Assembly (NCBI GenBank): GCA_014904985.1
Contig: MU129076.1
Span: forward strand, 100,129-144,429
DNA length: 44,301 nt
Source: Hydnum rufescens UP504
Taxonomy: Eukaryota > Basidiomycota > Agaricomycetes > Cantharellales > Hydnaceae
Reading direction: 5' to 3'
In this document: piece after piece, positions 1 to 9,651 of the stretch
Numbering within the stretch: position 1 is the first letter of the stretch
Layout of the letters: each line of letters starts with the position of its first letter
The notes under the pieces: model-generated
The model's input: only the letters and a program-made list of their open reading frames with translations
Databases searched by the model: none
What the model was told of the DNA's origin: nothing
Program-made: the position numbers and the translations under genes

Positions 1-111
1 AGCACAGACCAATCCTCGAGAGGGAGGGATTACCGGATGTCGAGGTCGAGGGAAGTGTGAAAATGTGGTGGGGCCAGGACAGAGTTTTCGTTGTGAACGG
101 AAGCAAAGTCA

Positions 112-515
112 GATGTACACTCGGCCTGCAACCAAGCGGCTTGAAGACATGGGCTTTGTCTACACCAAATGAGCCCAATCGATTAACCCTCACCCCGTGA
201 GTGGGGGAAGATTCCCTCTTTAATGTACCGGTAGTCCACACAGAAGAAACTCCACGATGTCCAACTGGGTTACAGACAACTCGTCTCAGCATCAACGATT
301 CAAGCCATAATGATATAAACTAACGTGATCCAGGTAAGATTTTGACATGCCTCCACAGGCCGACAATAAGTTGTATACCACCGTGGAACAGATACCTGTG
401 AAACTAAAGAGGTGAGGAAAATCGTGAAAATAAGAGCTCGGGACGACTTGCATGCATTCTCGGTTGAGTTATCCAGCTTGTAGGCGCCGGAAATCACGCG
501 AAAATCAATACCTGC
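112..515 (-). pseudogene. Inverted, scrambled fragment of the tandem membrane-protein gene
   Basis: Read on the minus strand, this stretch matches exons 6, 7 and 8 of the array gene with their introns (compare 1,930-2,185), and is then joined directly to sequence from the exon 3-4 region (compare 1,655-1,747). The order is therefore permuted as well as inverted relative to the four complete units. The join falls in a short shared GAGGGAA-like stretch after the exon 8 sequence. There is no signal-peptide exon, transmembrane exon or terminal exon, so it cannot make the protein. It marks the ragged left edge of the array. Confidence 0.8.
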
Positions 516-815
516 ATTATGAGAAGGATAGATAGAGTCAGGATTGATGAGTCATCAAACATCAATTGAGGAGTTATGGACTATCCCAAAAGTAGAGGTC
601 ACGCGCTGTCAGCTGTGATGTGGAATTTGTAGTCTCCATTTTCTACCCTGACCCTGTTCGCTTCGAAAGAATCCAGCTTGTAGGCGCCGGAAATCACGCG
701 AAAATCAATACCTGCATTATGGAAGTGATAGAGTCGAATGACACACAATTGGAGTTATGATATCCCAAAAGTAGAGGTCACGCGCTCAGCTGGATGTGAA
801 TTTGTAGTCTCATTT
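473..815. repeat. Two copies of a ~200-bp direct repeat in the array leader
   Basis: The segment starting TAGGCGCCGGAAATCACGCG at 481 recurs at 681, exactly 200 bp downstream. The following sequence (tatcccaaaagtagaggtc, tttgtagtctc) recurs too, with small indels. The same motif in shorter form ends each Gly-rich spacer block further right (for example near 7,635). It is non-coding spacer material. Nothing gene-like is seen between 515 and 1,360. Confidence 0.7.
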
Positions 816-1360
816 TCAAGTCCATGGCAAATTGAAATAGGAGAAGAAAATCATGGATGCGAATCTGACCCAAAGCGTAGTCGACTGTCAACACCAGTGA
901 TGCTTGTGCTGGATGCATGTTGATGTGTGTGCTTGCCGATGCGCGCTTCTCCGCTGCCCATGCGCACTTCTCTGCTGCCGATGCCTTGCTGCTGATCTTG
1001 ATCTTGATGCGCCCATATTCTGCCTGCATCGGATGCGGATTTCTACTATCCTGACCCTGTTCGCTTCGAAAGAATTGAGACCGAGGCTGTGTTGACTTGC
1101 GTACCGATGTCCCCAAACCAACAGCAGAGATCAATCCTCGAGAGGGGGGGATTAGCCGAGGTGGAGGTGGAGGGAAGTGTGGAAATGTGGGGGGGCCAGG
1201 CCATGGCCAGGAGAGGTAGTCAAGTTCTCCTTGTGGACGGAAGCAACGTCATATTTATGTCACATATGTGCCTTGAAATACAAATGGGCTGGCTGTACGT
1301 ATACCGAACTCGCGGTGTTGCGATGCTCTTGATGCCCCGCACTCTCTGTCTACGATAAGG
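816..1360. other. Upstream spacer of array copy 1 (no gene)
   Basis: This is the 5' flank of the first complete unit. It holds the segment (about 899-1,040) that recurs in the spacers before copies 2 and 3. It also holds an intact ATGCGCCC at 1,007-1,014, the unoccupied equivalent of the site where the 680-bp element inserted in the next unit. A TATA-like block precedes the start codon. Short open frames here overlap on both strands and share no conserved protein between units, so I do not call genes. Confidence 0.6.
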
Positions 1361-1368
1361 CCGCGTCC

Positions 1369-3047
1369 ATGATTAGCATTATCGTCCCCGTTGGCGTGTT
1401 CATCGCCCACCTCCTCACTCTCCCTACCGTGCAAGCTCAAACTGTAACTGCTCGCCCTTCGTTTCCAAATTTTCGTTGGATTTTCACCTCGATGCATGTT
1501 CTGCCTCATAGAGCAACGTTACTTGTTTACCATCGTTCAATTGGGTATGTTCTGCCATGGCTTAGCGACTCCTTTCTCCGCCTTATCTCATTGCGAATGT
1601 CATTCGTCTTATACTGTAGAGTGACAACAGTTTAGGGTAAATCGTCGAATCTTCCCCCACTCACGGGATGAGGAATTAATCGATTGGGTTCGTTTGGTGT
1701 AGACAAAGCCCATGTCTTCAAGCTGCTTGGTTGCAGGCCGAGTGTAATGACGGCAGTGAGCCCACAGTCTCTCCTGATCGCGCGCTTTTGGGGCTATAAT
1801 TGAAGATCTGACGTCCCGTAGATTGGCGGTCTGTTGATTGGCCCCAGTTTTCTGCGTCACCCTAAATCATTGCTTTTGAAGGGTGAACTCGCTCCCACCG
1901 GACTATCAGTACATTGGTCCAACTTCGGATAACTCAACCGAGAATGCATGCAAGTGGTCCCGAGCTCTTATTTTCACGATTTTCCTCACCTCTTTTGTTT
2001 CACAGGTATCTGTACCACGGTGGTATACAACCTATTGTCGGCCTGTGGGGCATGTCAAAATCTTACCTGGATCACGTTAGTTTATATCATTATGCTTGAA
2101 TCGTTAATGCTGAGACGAGTTGTCTGTAACCCCAGTTGGACAACGTGGAGTTTCTACTGTGTGGACTACCGGTACATTAAAGAAGGAACGTGGGTTAATG
2201 TTTCCTCACTGGCCGTGTGTTTTTAACTGAACCTGGTTGATTTTGGCGAAAGTTATAATGTGACAATCCCGTATGGGACCTCGATCTCTGCTTGGGCGTT
2301 CGATCTTCCACGCAACCACAATGACACTTTTGATATCAGCGCTGCTCAGAACATCGGAGGTCAATGAATTTCGCCTATTTTCTTCAATTCCTTGAGACTC
2401 CTACACTTCGATTCTGACAGACTTGCGCCTTCAGATTTTCCTGAGAGAACAGGAGGTATACTCTCTCCAACTTCGACATCAACCTCCACGCCGTCTTTCA
2501 CAACCTCTGGCAGCTTGCTGACCGGCTACCCTTCGAGCGCATCCTCATCATCTTCCCCCACTCAATCTGGGGGAAGTCGAGGTAGCACCTCCAATGTAGG
2601 TGCCATTGCAGGAGGTGTTGCAGGGGGTGTCGTGGGTCTTGCATTGCTTGGTCTCGCTGGGTTCCTCCTGCTCCGGAAGCGGCGGCCACCGAGTACACTT
2701 CCGAGCCAAGATTCTGATCGCGTGTTGATATCCCCAGCTTCGGCCGGTTTCAGCGGTGTGAGTGGCAGAGGTGGAATGGTTTTGAATGGAAGTGGGCCTG
2801 AAATGGTGAACGCCGACAATCGGCCCCTGAGCTTTCCGGGTGTTTACGAGTATGTCTCGATGGGTTCACTCTGGTTGTAGAAGTGCTGATCGCAAAATAA
2901 CCCCTCCGTAGTCCTAATGACCCGAGTACGTATCCGAGTACGCCTACCCCATCGCCTTCCCAGGCAACGGGTTCCAACCACCAAAGTTTCCCGGTGCCCG
3001 CATTCGAGCGAGACCCGGCGGCGAAATATTCTGTTCCCGAACTATAG
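1369..3047 (+). CDS. Array copy 1: Cys-rich single-pass membrane protein, 11 exons, 344 aa
   Basis: Exons: 1369-1443, 1512-1544, 1620-1636, 1703-1755, 1822-1828, 1882-1949, 2006-2075, 2136-2189, 2253-2359, 2435-2849, 2912-3047. The sum is 1,035 nt, with every phase consistent. Exon 1 is a signal peptide ending ..QAQT. The ectodomain reads SNVTCLPSFNW, SDNSLG, QSPCLQAAWLQAEC, then the cysteine block CICTTVVYNLLSACGACQ and a W-rich WTTWSFYC segment, the layout of a lineage-expanded agaricomycete cell-surface family of unknown function. A Ser/Thr-rich stalk, a Gly/Val/Leu transmembrane helix, an LRKRR stop-transfer and a Pro/Ser tail ending KYSVPEL follow. Intron 6 begins GC. If exon 10 were read through, translation would stop at 2,880; the GTATGT donor at 2,850 avoids this. 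The role is unknown; a wall or surface function is inference. Confidence 0.85.
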
Positions 3048-3222
3048 TTTCCCATTTCTCACTTGTGTACCATTAAAACGTGTTTGCGTGCTGTCCCTGC
3101 TTTCACCGATTTTCTTTGCGCTCCTCAGAACGTTTTAGGTTTAATATAATGTTTCGGTTCTCTGTTTCTTCGTTCTGTCGTCACATTAACGTTGGTCGTG
3201 TGCTTGGATTCGTGTTGTTATC

Positions 3223-3228
3223 AATAAA
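3223..3228 (+). terminator. AATAAA polyadenylation signal, copy 1
   Basis: AATAAA lies about 175 bp after the copy 1 stop codon. It is conserved at the same offset in copies 2 and 3, inside otherwise conserved 3' flank, which supports a 3' UTR and gene expression from these units. Confidence 0.55.
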
Positions 3229-3404
3229 CACTTGGTGATTTTTTGTATTTAGCTTGCATTGTTTCCCCTCCCTTCACACTTCAGAATTTGGCCTCCTACC
3301 TCAACTCTGATTTCTGAGCGTATCACCCTGGATGGGAGAAGACACGCTGAACAGGCTTGAATTAACGTCCCAGCGAGGACAAAAAAAAATATGGTGTACA
3401 TAGA

Positions 3405-3735
3405 GAACTGATCATACGCAGCAAGTTCTACTCATTGGAGATCCCACTAGAAGGGCCTGGAGCTGCTGGAGGGCATGCGACCTGGCTTTGGCGCGAATGG
3501 CGGACCATTTCTTCCAGACTCTGGCACTGGAGCTGGAGCTTGTGGCACACCCGGATTCGTGGCCGGTGGGGCCGAGGCCTTGGTCCTCCCAGTGGCAGTG
3601 TCGCTGGTGCGGTTCGTGGCGGTGGCGGACCTGGCCCGCTAGTGTCCCTTGGACCTCTGCGCTCGTAGGCGCCGAAACCATGCGAAAATCAATACCCTTC
3701 CGAACCACCTTCTGGTCTGCAGAGTGATTAGGCAC
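3405..3735 (+). repeat. Gly/Pro-rich spacer block, unit 1
   Basis: A G+C-rich block of about 300 bp, present once in each of units 1-3 between the gene and the next promoter. One + frame reads as Gly/Ala/Pro-rich peptide (GFGANGGPFLPDSGTGAG in unit 2), recalling the Gly-rich tail of the larger paralogue at 25.5 kb. Frames are interrupted differently in each unit and no start or splice structure is shared, so this is probably an old tail-exon relic carried with the unit. Confidence 0.5.
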
Positions 3736-4346
3736 TGTGTGACGTCATTTTGACTCGCATATTAAATAGTGATCGAATGACGTCCACACGCCACGATCTC
3801 GGAGAAGATAGTTGCGCTTATTGTGCGGCGTCGTAGGGATTATATCAAATAACGGCACCGTAATGCAATTACAAGGTTAGCAAATGCTTCCACGCAGTAA
3901 CGAGGTGTCGCTACCCATGCGAAATTTTGTGGAATCCCCGAAGGACTGCAGGAGGTTTTTGAGGTAGTTGGGCTGTCACACTCACGGAGCACAAGAAACG
4001 GATCAAGAATCGCGAGCCAAATCAGCGGCACCCTCCGAGAGTGGGTCGGTCGACGTACAGTATTATGGAAGTGACAAAGTCGAAGGAAACAGCAATTGGA
4101 GTTTCGTCCATCCCAAGAGTATAGGCCACGCATTCAGCTGAACGTGGAGTCCGTAGTCCCCATTTCGAAAAGTTCAGGGCAAACCGCATCCACTGGCATG
4201 AGAATAGGATAAGAAAGTCATGGATGGGGAATCTGACCCACAGCGTAGTCAACACCAGTGATGCTTGTGCTGGACGCGTCTTGATGTGCGTGCTTGCCGA
4301 TGCGCACTTCCCTGCTTACGGTGCCTTGCTGCTGATGCTGATCTTG
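3736..4346. repeat. Conserved spacer block of the array unit (unit 1)
   Basis: A non-coding block of about 430 bp beginning aatagtgatcgaatgacg and ending near gaaaagttcagg. It recurs at about 8,567-8,997 and, shortened, at 11,993-12,260. It contains the unoccupied TA site at about 3,763 that carries the 834-bp element in unit 2. No reading frame is conserved between copies. Confidence 0.6.
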
Positions 4347-5042
4347 ATGCGCCCTAGTCTCCCCAGGGCCCAGGCAGACGTCACGCTCCGCGTGACGTCT
4401 GCTTCCAGATCGAAAGGCTTACTGTTAGGTCCCAATTTCGGAAGTATCCGGCTCGCTACACGGTCAGGTGGCTTCATGAAATTTACATGCAAACCACCGC
4501 AAACAACACCAATGTGAACTGAATGCCCACCTTTGACTGGTCTAGACAAAGCAGAAAATATCCAAAAGTCTGTCAGACATCTAAAATAAACTTCCAGACC
4601 CTTCGGAATATAATCTAGATGACGGGCAACCACAAGTCATCAGCACTATTCTAAACAGAGCAGACTTGTTCTTTCTCAGGGCCGGAGCGGGCGGTAAATG
4701 GTACATCTAGGATTCAAGGCTTTCTAAAGAAATAACAGAAATTTCAGCTTGTTGGCCTTTGATTGCATCAGATATGCCATCAATTTTCTTGGGATCAGTC
4801 TTCCTTGGAGTGTACTTTCAAAGGGTAGGGAAAGTGACTTATTGCTGATGTGCACTCCCTGAGAAATAGGCATCTTCAGCACATGAGGCAGTTTGTCTTG
4901 GGTGGGCAGGTCACATGAAGTCGGATATATTGTATAACTCCGGCGGAGGCCTTTAACGCCGAATCGGGGACCTAACAGTAAGACCCCCCATCTGGAAGCA
5001 GACGTCACGCGGAGTGTGACGGCTGCCTAGACTAATGCGCCC
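4347..5042. mobile_element. Non-autonomous hAT-like element, 680 bp, with 8-bp target duplication
   Basis: The element proper is 4355-5034. It is flanked on both sides by ATGCGCCC (4347-4354 and 5035-5042), and the homologous unoccupied site in the first unit has a single ATGCGCCC running straight into the same right-hand sequence. The terminal inverted repeats start TAGTCT and extend roughly 70 bp with small gaps, sharing CTCCGCGTGACGTCTGCTTC and TTACTGTTAGGTCCC. A sub-terminal palindrome GACGTCACG..CGTGACGTC lies inside. An 8-bp duplication with a TAG-type terminus is the hallmark of hAT elements. There is no transposase frame inside, so it would depend on a copy elsewhere. Confidence 0.85.
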
Positions 5043-5279
5043 ATATTCTGTCTGCATCGGATGCGGATTTCTACTATCCTGTTCGCTTCGAAAGAATTGA
5101 GACTGAGGCTGTGTTGACTTGCATACCAATACCCCCAAACCAACAGCACACCAATCCTCGAGAGGGAGGGATTCCCGGATGTCGAGGTCGAGGGAAGTGT
5201 GAAAATGTGGTGGGGCCAGGACAGAGTTTTCGTCGTGAACGGAAGCAAAGTCAGCTGTGCCTTGAATTTGAAGTTGAAG

Positions 5280-5286
5280 TATAAAT
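5280..5286 (+). promoter_or_regulatory. TATA-like box of array copy 2
   Basis: TATAAAT lies 82 bp upstream of the copy 2 start codon. Related ATAAATG sequence sits at the same offset in copy 3, and TACAAATG in copy 1. It is conserved in position and followed by a conserved GGCTGTACC(G)AAC stretch. Confidence 0.45.
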
Positions 5287-5361
5287 GCTGGCTGTACCGA
5301 ACTCGTGGTGTTGCAATGCTCTTGGTGTCCCGCACTCTCTGTCTACGATAAGGCCGCTTCC

Positions 5362-7042
5362 ATGATTAGCATTATCGTCCTCGTTGGCGTGTTCATCGCC
5401 CACCACCTCACTCTCCCTACCGTGCAAGCTCAAACTGTAACTGCTCACCCTTCTTTTCCAAATCTCCGTTGGATTTTCACCTCGATACATGTTCTGCCTC
5501 ATAGAGCAACGTTACTTGTTTACCATCGTTCAATTGGGTATGTTCTGCCATGGCTTAGTGGTTCCTTTCTCCGCCTTCTCTCATTGCGAATGTCTTTCGT
5601 CTTATCCTGTAGAGTGACAACAGTTTAGGGTAAATTGTCAAATCTTCCCACTCACGGGATGAGGAATTAATCGATTGGGCTCATTTGGTGTAGACAGAGC
5701 CCATGTCTTCAAGCCGCCTGGTTGCAGGCCGAGTGTAATGACGGCAGTGAGTCCACAGTCTCTCCTGATCGCGGGCTTTTGGGGCTATAATTGAAGATCT
5801 GACGTCTTGTAGGCTGGTGGTGTGTCGATTGGCCCCAGTTTTCTGCGTCACCCTAAATCATTGCTTTTGAAGGGTGAACACGATCCCACCGACGTATCAC
5901 TACATTGGTCCAACTCAGGATAATTCAACCGAGAATGCATGCAAGTGGTCCCGAGCTCTTATTTTGACGGTTTTCCTCACCTCCCTTGTTCTACAGGTAT
6001 CTGTACCACGGTGGTATACAACCTATTGTCGGCCTGTGGGGCATGTCAGAATCGTACCTGGATCAGGTTTGTTTATAATCATTACGTTTGAATCATTGAT
6101 GCTAAGATGAGCTGTGTGTAACCCCAGTTGGACATCGTGGAGTTTCTACTGTGTGGACTACCGGGACATTAAGGAGGGAACGTGGGCTAATGTTTCCTCA
6201 CCGGCCGTGTGTTTTTAACTGAACCTGGTTGATTTTGGCGAAAGCTATAATGTGACAATTCCATATGGGAGCTCGATCCCTGCTTGGGCGTTCGATCTTC
6301 CAAGCAACCACAATGACACTTTTAATATCAGCGCTGCTCAGGACATCGGAGGTCAATGGATTTCGCCTATTTTTTTCAATTCCTTGAAACTCGTACGCTT
6401 CGATTCTGACAAACTTGCGCCTTCAGATTCTCCTGAAAGGCCAGGAAGTACTCCATCTCCAACTTCGACATCAACCTCCACGCCGTCTTTCACAACCTCT
6501 GGCAGCTTGCTGACCGGCTACCCTTCCAGTGCATCCATATCATCTTCCCCCACTCAATCTGGGGGAAGTCGAGCTAGCACCTCCAATGTAGGTGCCATTG
6601 CAGGAGGTGTTGCAGGGGGTGTCGTGGGTCTTGCATTGATTGGTCTCGCTGGGTTCCTCCTGCTCCGGAAGCGGCGGCCACCGAGTACAGTTCCGAGCCA
6701 AGATTCTGATCGCGTGTTGATATCCCCATCTTCAGCCGGCTTCAGCGGTCTGAGTGGCAGAGGTGGAATGGTTTTGAATGGAAGTGGGCCTGAAATGGTG
6801 AACGCCGGCAATCGGCCCCTGAGCTTTCCGGGTGTTTACGAGTATGTCTCGATGGGTTCACTCTGGTTGTAGAAGTGCTAATCGCAAAATGACCCCTCTG
6901 TAGTCCTAATGACCCGAGTACGTATCCGAGCACGCCTACTCCATCGCCTTCCCAGGCAACGGGTTCCAACCACCCAAGTTTCCCGGTGCCCGCATTCGAG
7001 CGAGACCCGGCGGCGAAATATTCTGGAGTTCCCGAACTATAG
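5362..7042 (+). CDS. Array copy 2: Cys-rich single-pass membrane protein, 11 exons, 345 aa
   Basis: Exons: 5362-5436, 5505-5537, 5613-5629, 5694-5746, 5813-5819, 5873-5940, 5997-6066, 6128-6181, 6245-6351, 6427-6841, 6904-7042. The sum is 1,038 nt, all phases closing. It is very close to copy 1, with one extra codon (KYSGVPEL) at the end. The micro-exon differs in sequence (GCTGGTG instead of ATTGGCG) but keeps its 7-nt length and flanking GT/AG, and its donor GTGTGT is stronger. The signal peptide is MISIIVLVGVFIAHHLTLP.., cleaved before QT. The ectodomain keeps all cysteines (QSPC, AEC, NAC, ICTT, SACGACQ, FYC). The stalk, transmembrane helix and basic tail match copy 1. Probably functional; function unknown. 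Confidence 0.87.
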
Positions 7043-7219
7043 TTTCCCCATTTCTCACTCTGTGTACCATTAAGACGTGTTTGCGTGCTGTCCCTGCTTT
7101 CACCGATTTTCTTTGCGCTCCTCAGAACGTTTTAGGTTTAATATAATGTTTCGGTTCTCTGTTTCTTCGTTCTGTCGTCACATTAACGTTGGTCGTGTGC
7201 TTGGGTTCGTGTTGTTATC

Positions 7220-7225
7220 AATAAA
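7220..7225 (+). terminator. AATAAA polyadenylation signal, copy 2
   Basis: It sits 178 bp after the stop, in the same context (ttatcAATAAAcacttgg) as in copies 1 and 3. Confidence 0.55.
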
Positions 7226-7384
7226 CACTTGGTGATTTTTTGTATTTAGCTTGCATTGTTTCCCCTCCCTGCACACTTCAGAATTTGGCCTCCTGCCTCA
7301 ACTCTGATTTCTGAGCGTATCACCCTGGATGGGAGAAGCACACACTGAACAGGCTTGAATTAACGTCCCAGCGAGGACAAAAAA

Positions 7385-7700
7385 ATACACGGTGTACATA
7401 GAGATTGGAGATCCCACTAGAAGGCCTGGAGCTGCTGGAGGGCATGCGACTGGCTTTGGCGCGAATGGCGGACCATTTCTTCCAGACTCTGGCACTGGAG
7501 CTGGAGCTTGTGGCACACCCGGATTCGTGGCCGGTGCGGCCTGGGCCTTGGTCCTCCCAGTGGCAGTGTCGCTGGTGCCGGTTGTTGGGGGTGGCGGACC
7601 TGGCCCGCTAGTGTCCCTTGGACCTCTGGGCTCGTAGGCGCCGAAACCATGCGAAAATCAATACTCTTCCGGACCACCTTCTGGTCTGCAGAGTGATTGG
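7385..7700 (+). repeat. Gly/Pro-rich spacer block, unit 2
   Basis: Homologue of the blocks at 3,405 and 11,640. The + frame runs GAAGGHATGFGANGGPFLP and later GGGGPGPLVSLGPLGS before stopping. The flanking bases are alignable with the other units, while internal indels shift the frame between them. Confidence 0.5.
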
Positions 7701-7728
7701 CACTGTGGCCTCATTTTGATTCGCATAT

Positions 7729-8566
7729 TACAGCAATAATCATATCGATAGGGAAATTTAATTTTTGTGGCTGATTTGGTCCGGAAAGTTTTTGAGCACT
7801 CAGGGAGGGTGTTTGGGGTCCATATGAAGTTCAAGAGGTCATGTGCTATAACGGAGAATGCCGCTCTCCATTTTCTCATGGTGAATACTCGCGTCTGCAC
7901 TTCACAAGGCATGGGCGAAAACGTCGCCGTGCTCCTGGAGTCATAGGAATCCCTTGGGGTCAACATCGGAGCTGGTCTGGCAACTCATCCATTGTGGTTT
8001 GAAATGACCAGGTGCTCGGCGTCACAAGTACAGTCACGGGGTAAGACCCCGGCCAATAATTGACGTGGTCAATTCAATTTTTCAAGCAAAATCTTGTGCG
8101 CTCTAGTGAGAGTTATGGTATGCGCGCGAGAACAACTCCCCCTGATTACTAAGCGGGTGAGGACGAATTCGGTAGATCAGCGAGACTCGAGTCGCCCAGG
8201 TGAATTAAGCAGGTGGTGGGAAGAATACACACAGAGAAGTCCTTAGCATTTAGAGGGCCTAAGCCCGACCTTTTATAGTATTTACAGGAGGGTAGAAGAC
8301 ACATGAAAATGGGTTAGAGAAAAGAAAAAGAATGTCCGACTGCCGGTGGTGCCAGCAAAACAAAGAGGTAAAAGATCGCCGGTGAAACTCGGCTACAGGT
8401 TTTAGCTAGATTGGCGGATTGATGATTGGCGAGGTCGTCGGCATAGCCTCACAGGGGTCGCGCTTGTCTCCGACATCGTACCCGGTCGCTTCCGTATCCA
8501 CTCGCTCCAACACGCTCTTCTACAGCAATAAGATCAAACGTCCCTATCGATATGATTATTGCTGTA
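7729..8566. mobile_element. TA-flanked inverted-repeat element (Tc1/mariner-like MITE), 834 bp
   Basis: The element proper is 7731-8564. Its 24-bp terminal inverted repeats begin CAGCAATAATCATATCGATA, are perfect, and are bounded on both sides by TA. The unoccupied homologous site in units 1 and 3 reads gcatatTAaat, so one TA became two, the signature of Tc1/mariner-superfamily insertion. The right end contains a second, nested copy of the terminal motif (8,521-8,564), forming a 44-bp hairpin. The interior (about 8,130-8,300) holds LTR-like sequence also found near 31,650. No transposase frame is present. Confidence 0.85.
8130..8310 (-). repeat. LTR-like remnant inside the TA element
   Basis: On the minus strand it reads ATACTATAAAAGG..CGGGCTTAGGC, a TATA-box-like core shared with 31,645-31,820 (about 22 near-identical positions and a looser match around it). 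An LTR promoter remnant is the likeliest reading. No gag or pol frames adjoin it. Confidence 0.4.
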
Positions 8567-9560
8567 AATAGTGATCGAGTAACGTCCACGCGCCACGACC
8601 TTGGAGAAGATAGTTGCGCTTATTGTGCGGCGTCGTAGGGATTATATCAAATAACGCACCGTAATGCAATTACAAGGTTAGCAAATGCTTCCACGCAGTA
8701 ACGAGGGTGTCGCTACCGATGCGAAATTTTGTGGAATCCCCGAAGGACTGCGGGGGTTTTTGAGGTAGTTGGGCTGTCACACTCACGGAGCACAAGAAAC
8801 GGGATCAAGAATCGCGAGCCAAATCAGCGACACCCTCCGAGAGCGGGTCGGTCGATGTACAGTATTATGGAAGTGACAAAGTCGAAGGAAACAGCAATTC
8901 GAGTTTCGTCCATCCCAAGAGTATAGGCCACGCGTTCAGCTGAACATGGAGTCCGTAGTCCCCATTTCGAAAAGTTCAGGGCAAACCGCATCCACTGGCC
9001 GCCAGATGGCTTCGTGTTTCCAAATTCAGTAACTAACAACAAGGCTTACAGACCAAATTGTGGATGATTCCGTGCGTCGGGGTAGACTATAGCAACCATG
9101 AGAATAGGATAAGAAAGTCATGGATGGGGAATCTGACCCACAGCGTAGTCAACACCAGTAATGCGTGTGCTGGATGCGTCTTGATGTGCGTGCTTGCCGA
9201 TGCACACTTCTCTGGTGCCGATGTCTTACTGTTGACGCTGATGCTGATGCGTGAACGCAATGGGGATTTTGATGCGGATTCACCCATACAGTATTCTGGA
9301 TGCGGATTTCTATTGCCGAGGATCAGATAAGCTTCGAAAGAGTTGAGACCGAGGCTGTGTTGACCTGGCGTAAATCAACAGCACAGATCCACCCTCGAAG
9401 GGGGTAGCGGAGGACGAGGTATTCCCTCCCAAGTCCGGTCCATGTCACTTCATCCAATTATTTAAGGTTTAGATCACGATATTATCTCCGCTTTGGGCGA
9501 ACATCGCTATTTCCCATCAACTTCCCGCGGGAAGTAGGGGTCTACTCTTAGGTAACCTGG
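8567..9560. repeat. Conserved spacer of unit 2-3 (no gene)
   Basis: It repeats the block seen at 3,765-4,346, followed by promoter-proximal sequence. Near 9,400-9,560 it diverges from unit 1 and carries a different upstream sequence ending gaactcacataaatggg. Overlapping short frames are not conserved between units. Confidence 0.55.
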
Positions 9561-9651
9561 GAACTCACATAAATGGGATGGCTGTACCGAACTCGTGGTG
9601 TTGCGATGCTTTTGGTGTCCCCCGCTCCCTGTCTACGATAAAGCCGCGTCC

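Noticed and set aside
778..1134. 118-codon minus-strand frame in the array leader
   Set aside because: Overlapped by frames on the other strand, not preserved in the homologous spacers of units 2 and 3.
2392..2880. Single-exon reading of the transmembrane region ending ..EYVSMGSLWL
   Set aside because: It begins inside an intron and ends inside another; the GTATGT donor and exon 11 give a better, phase-consistent end in three copies.
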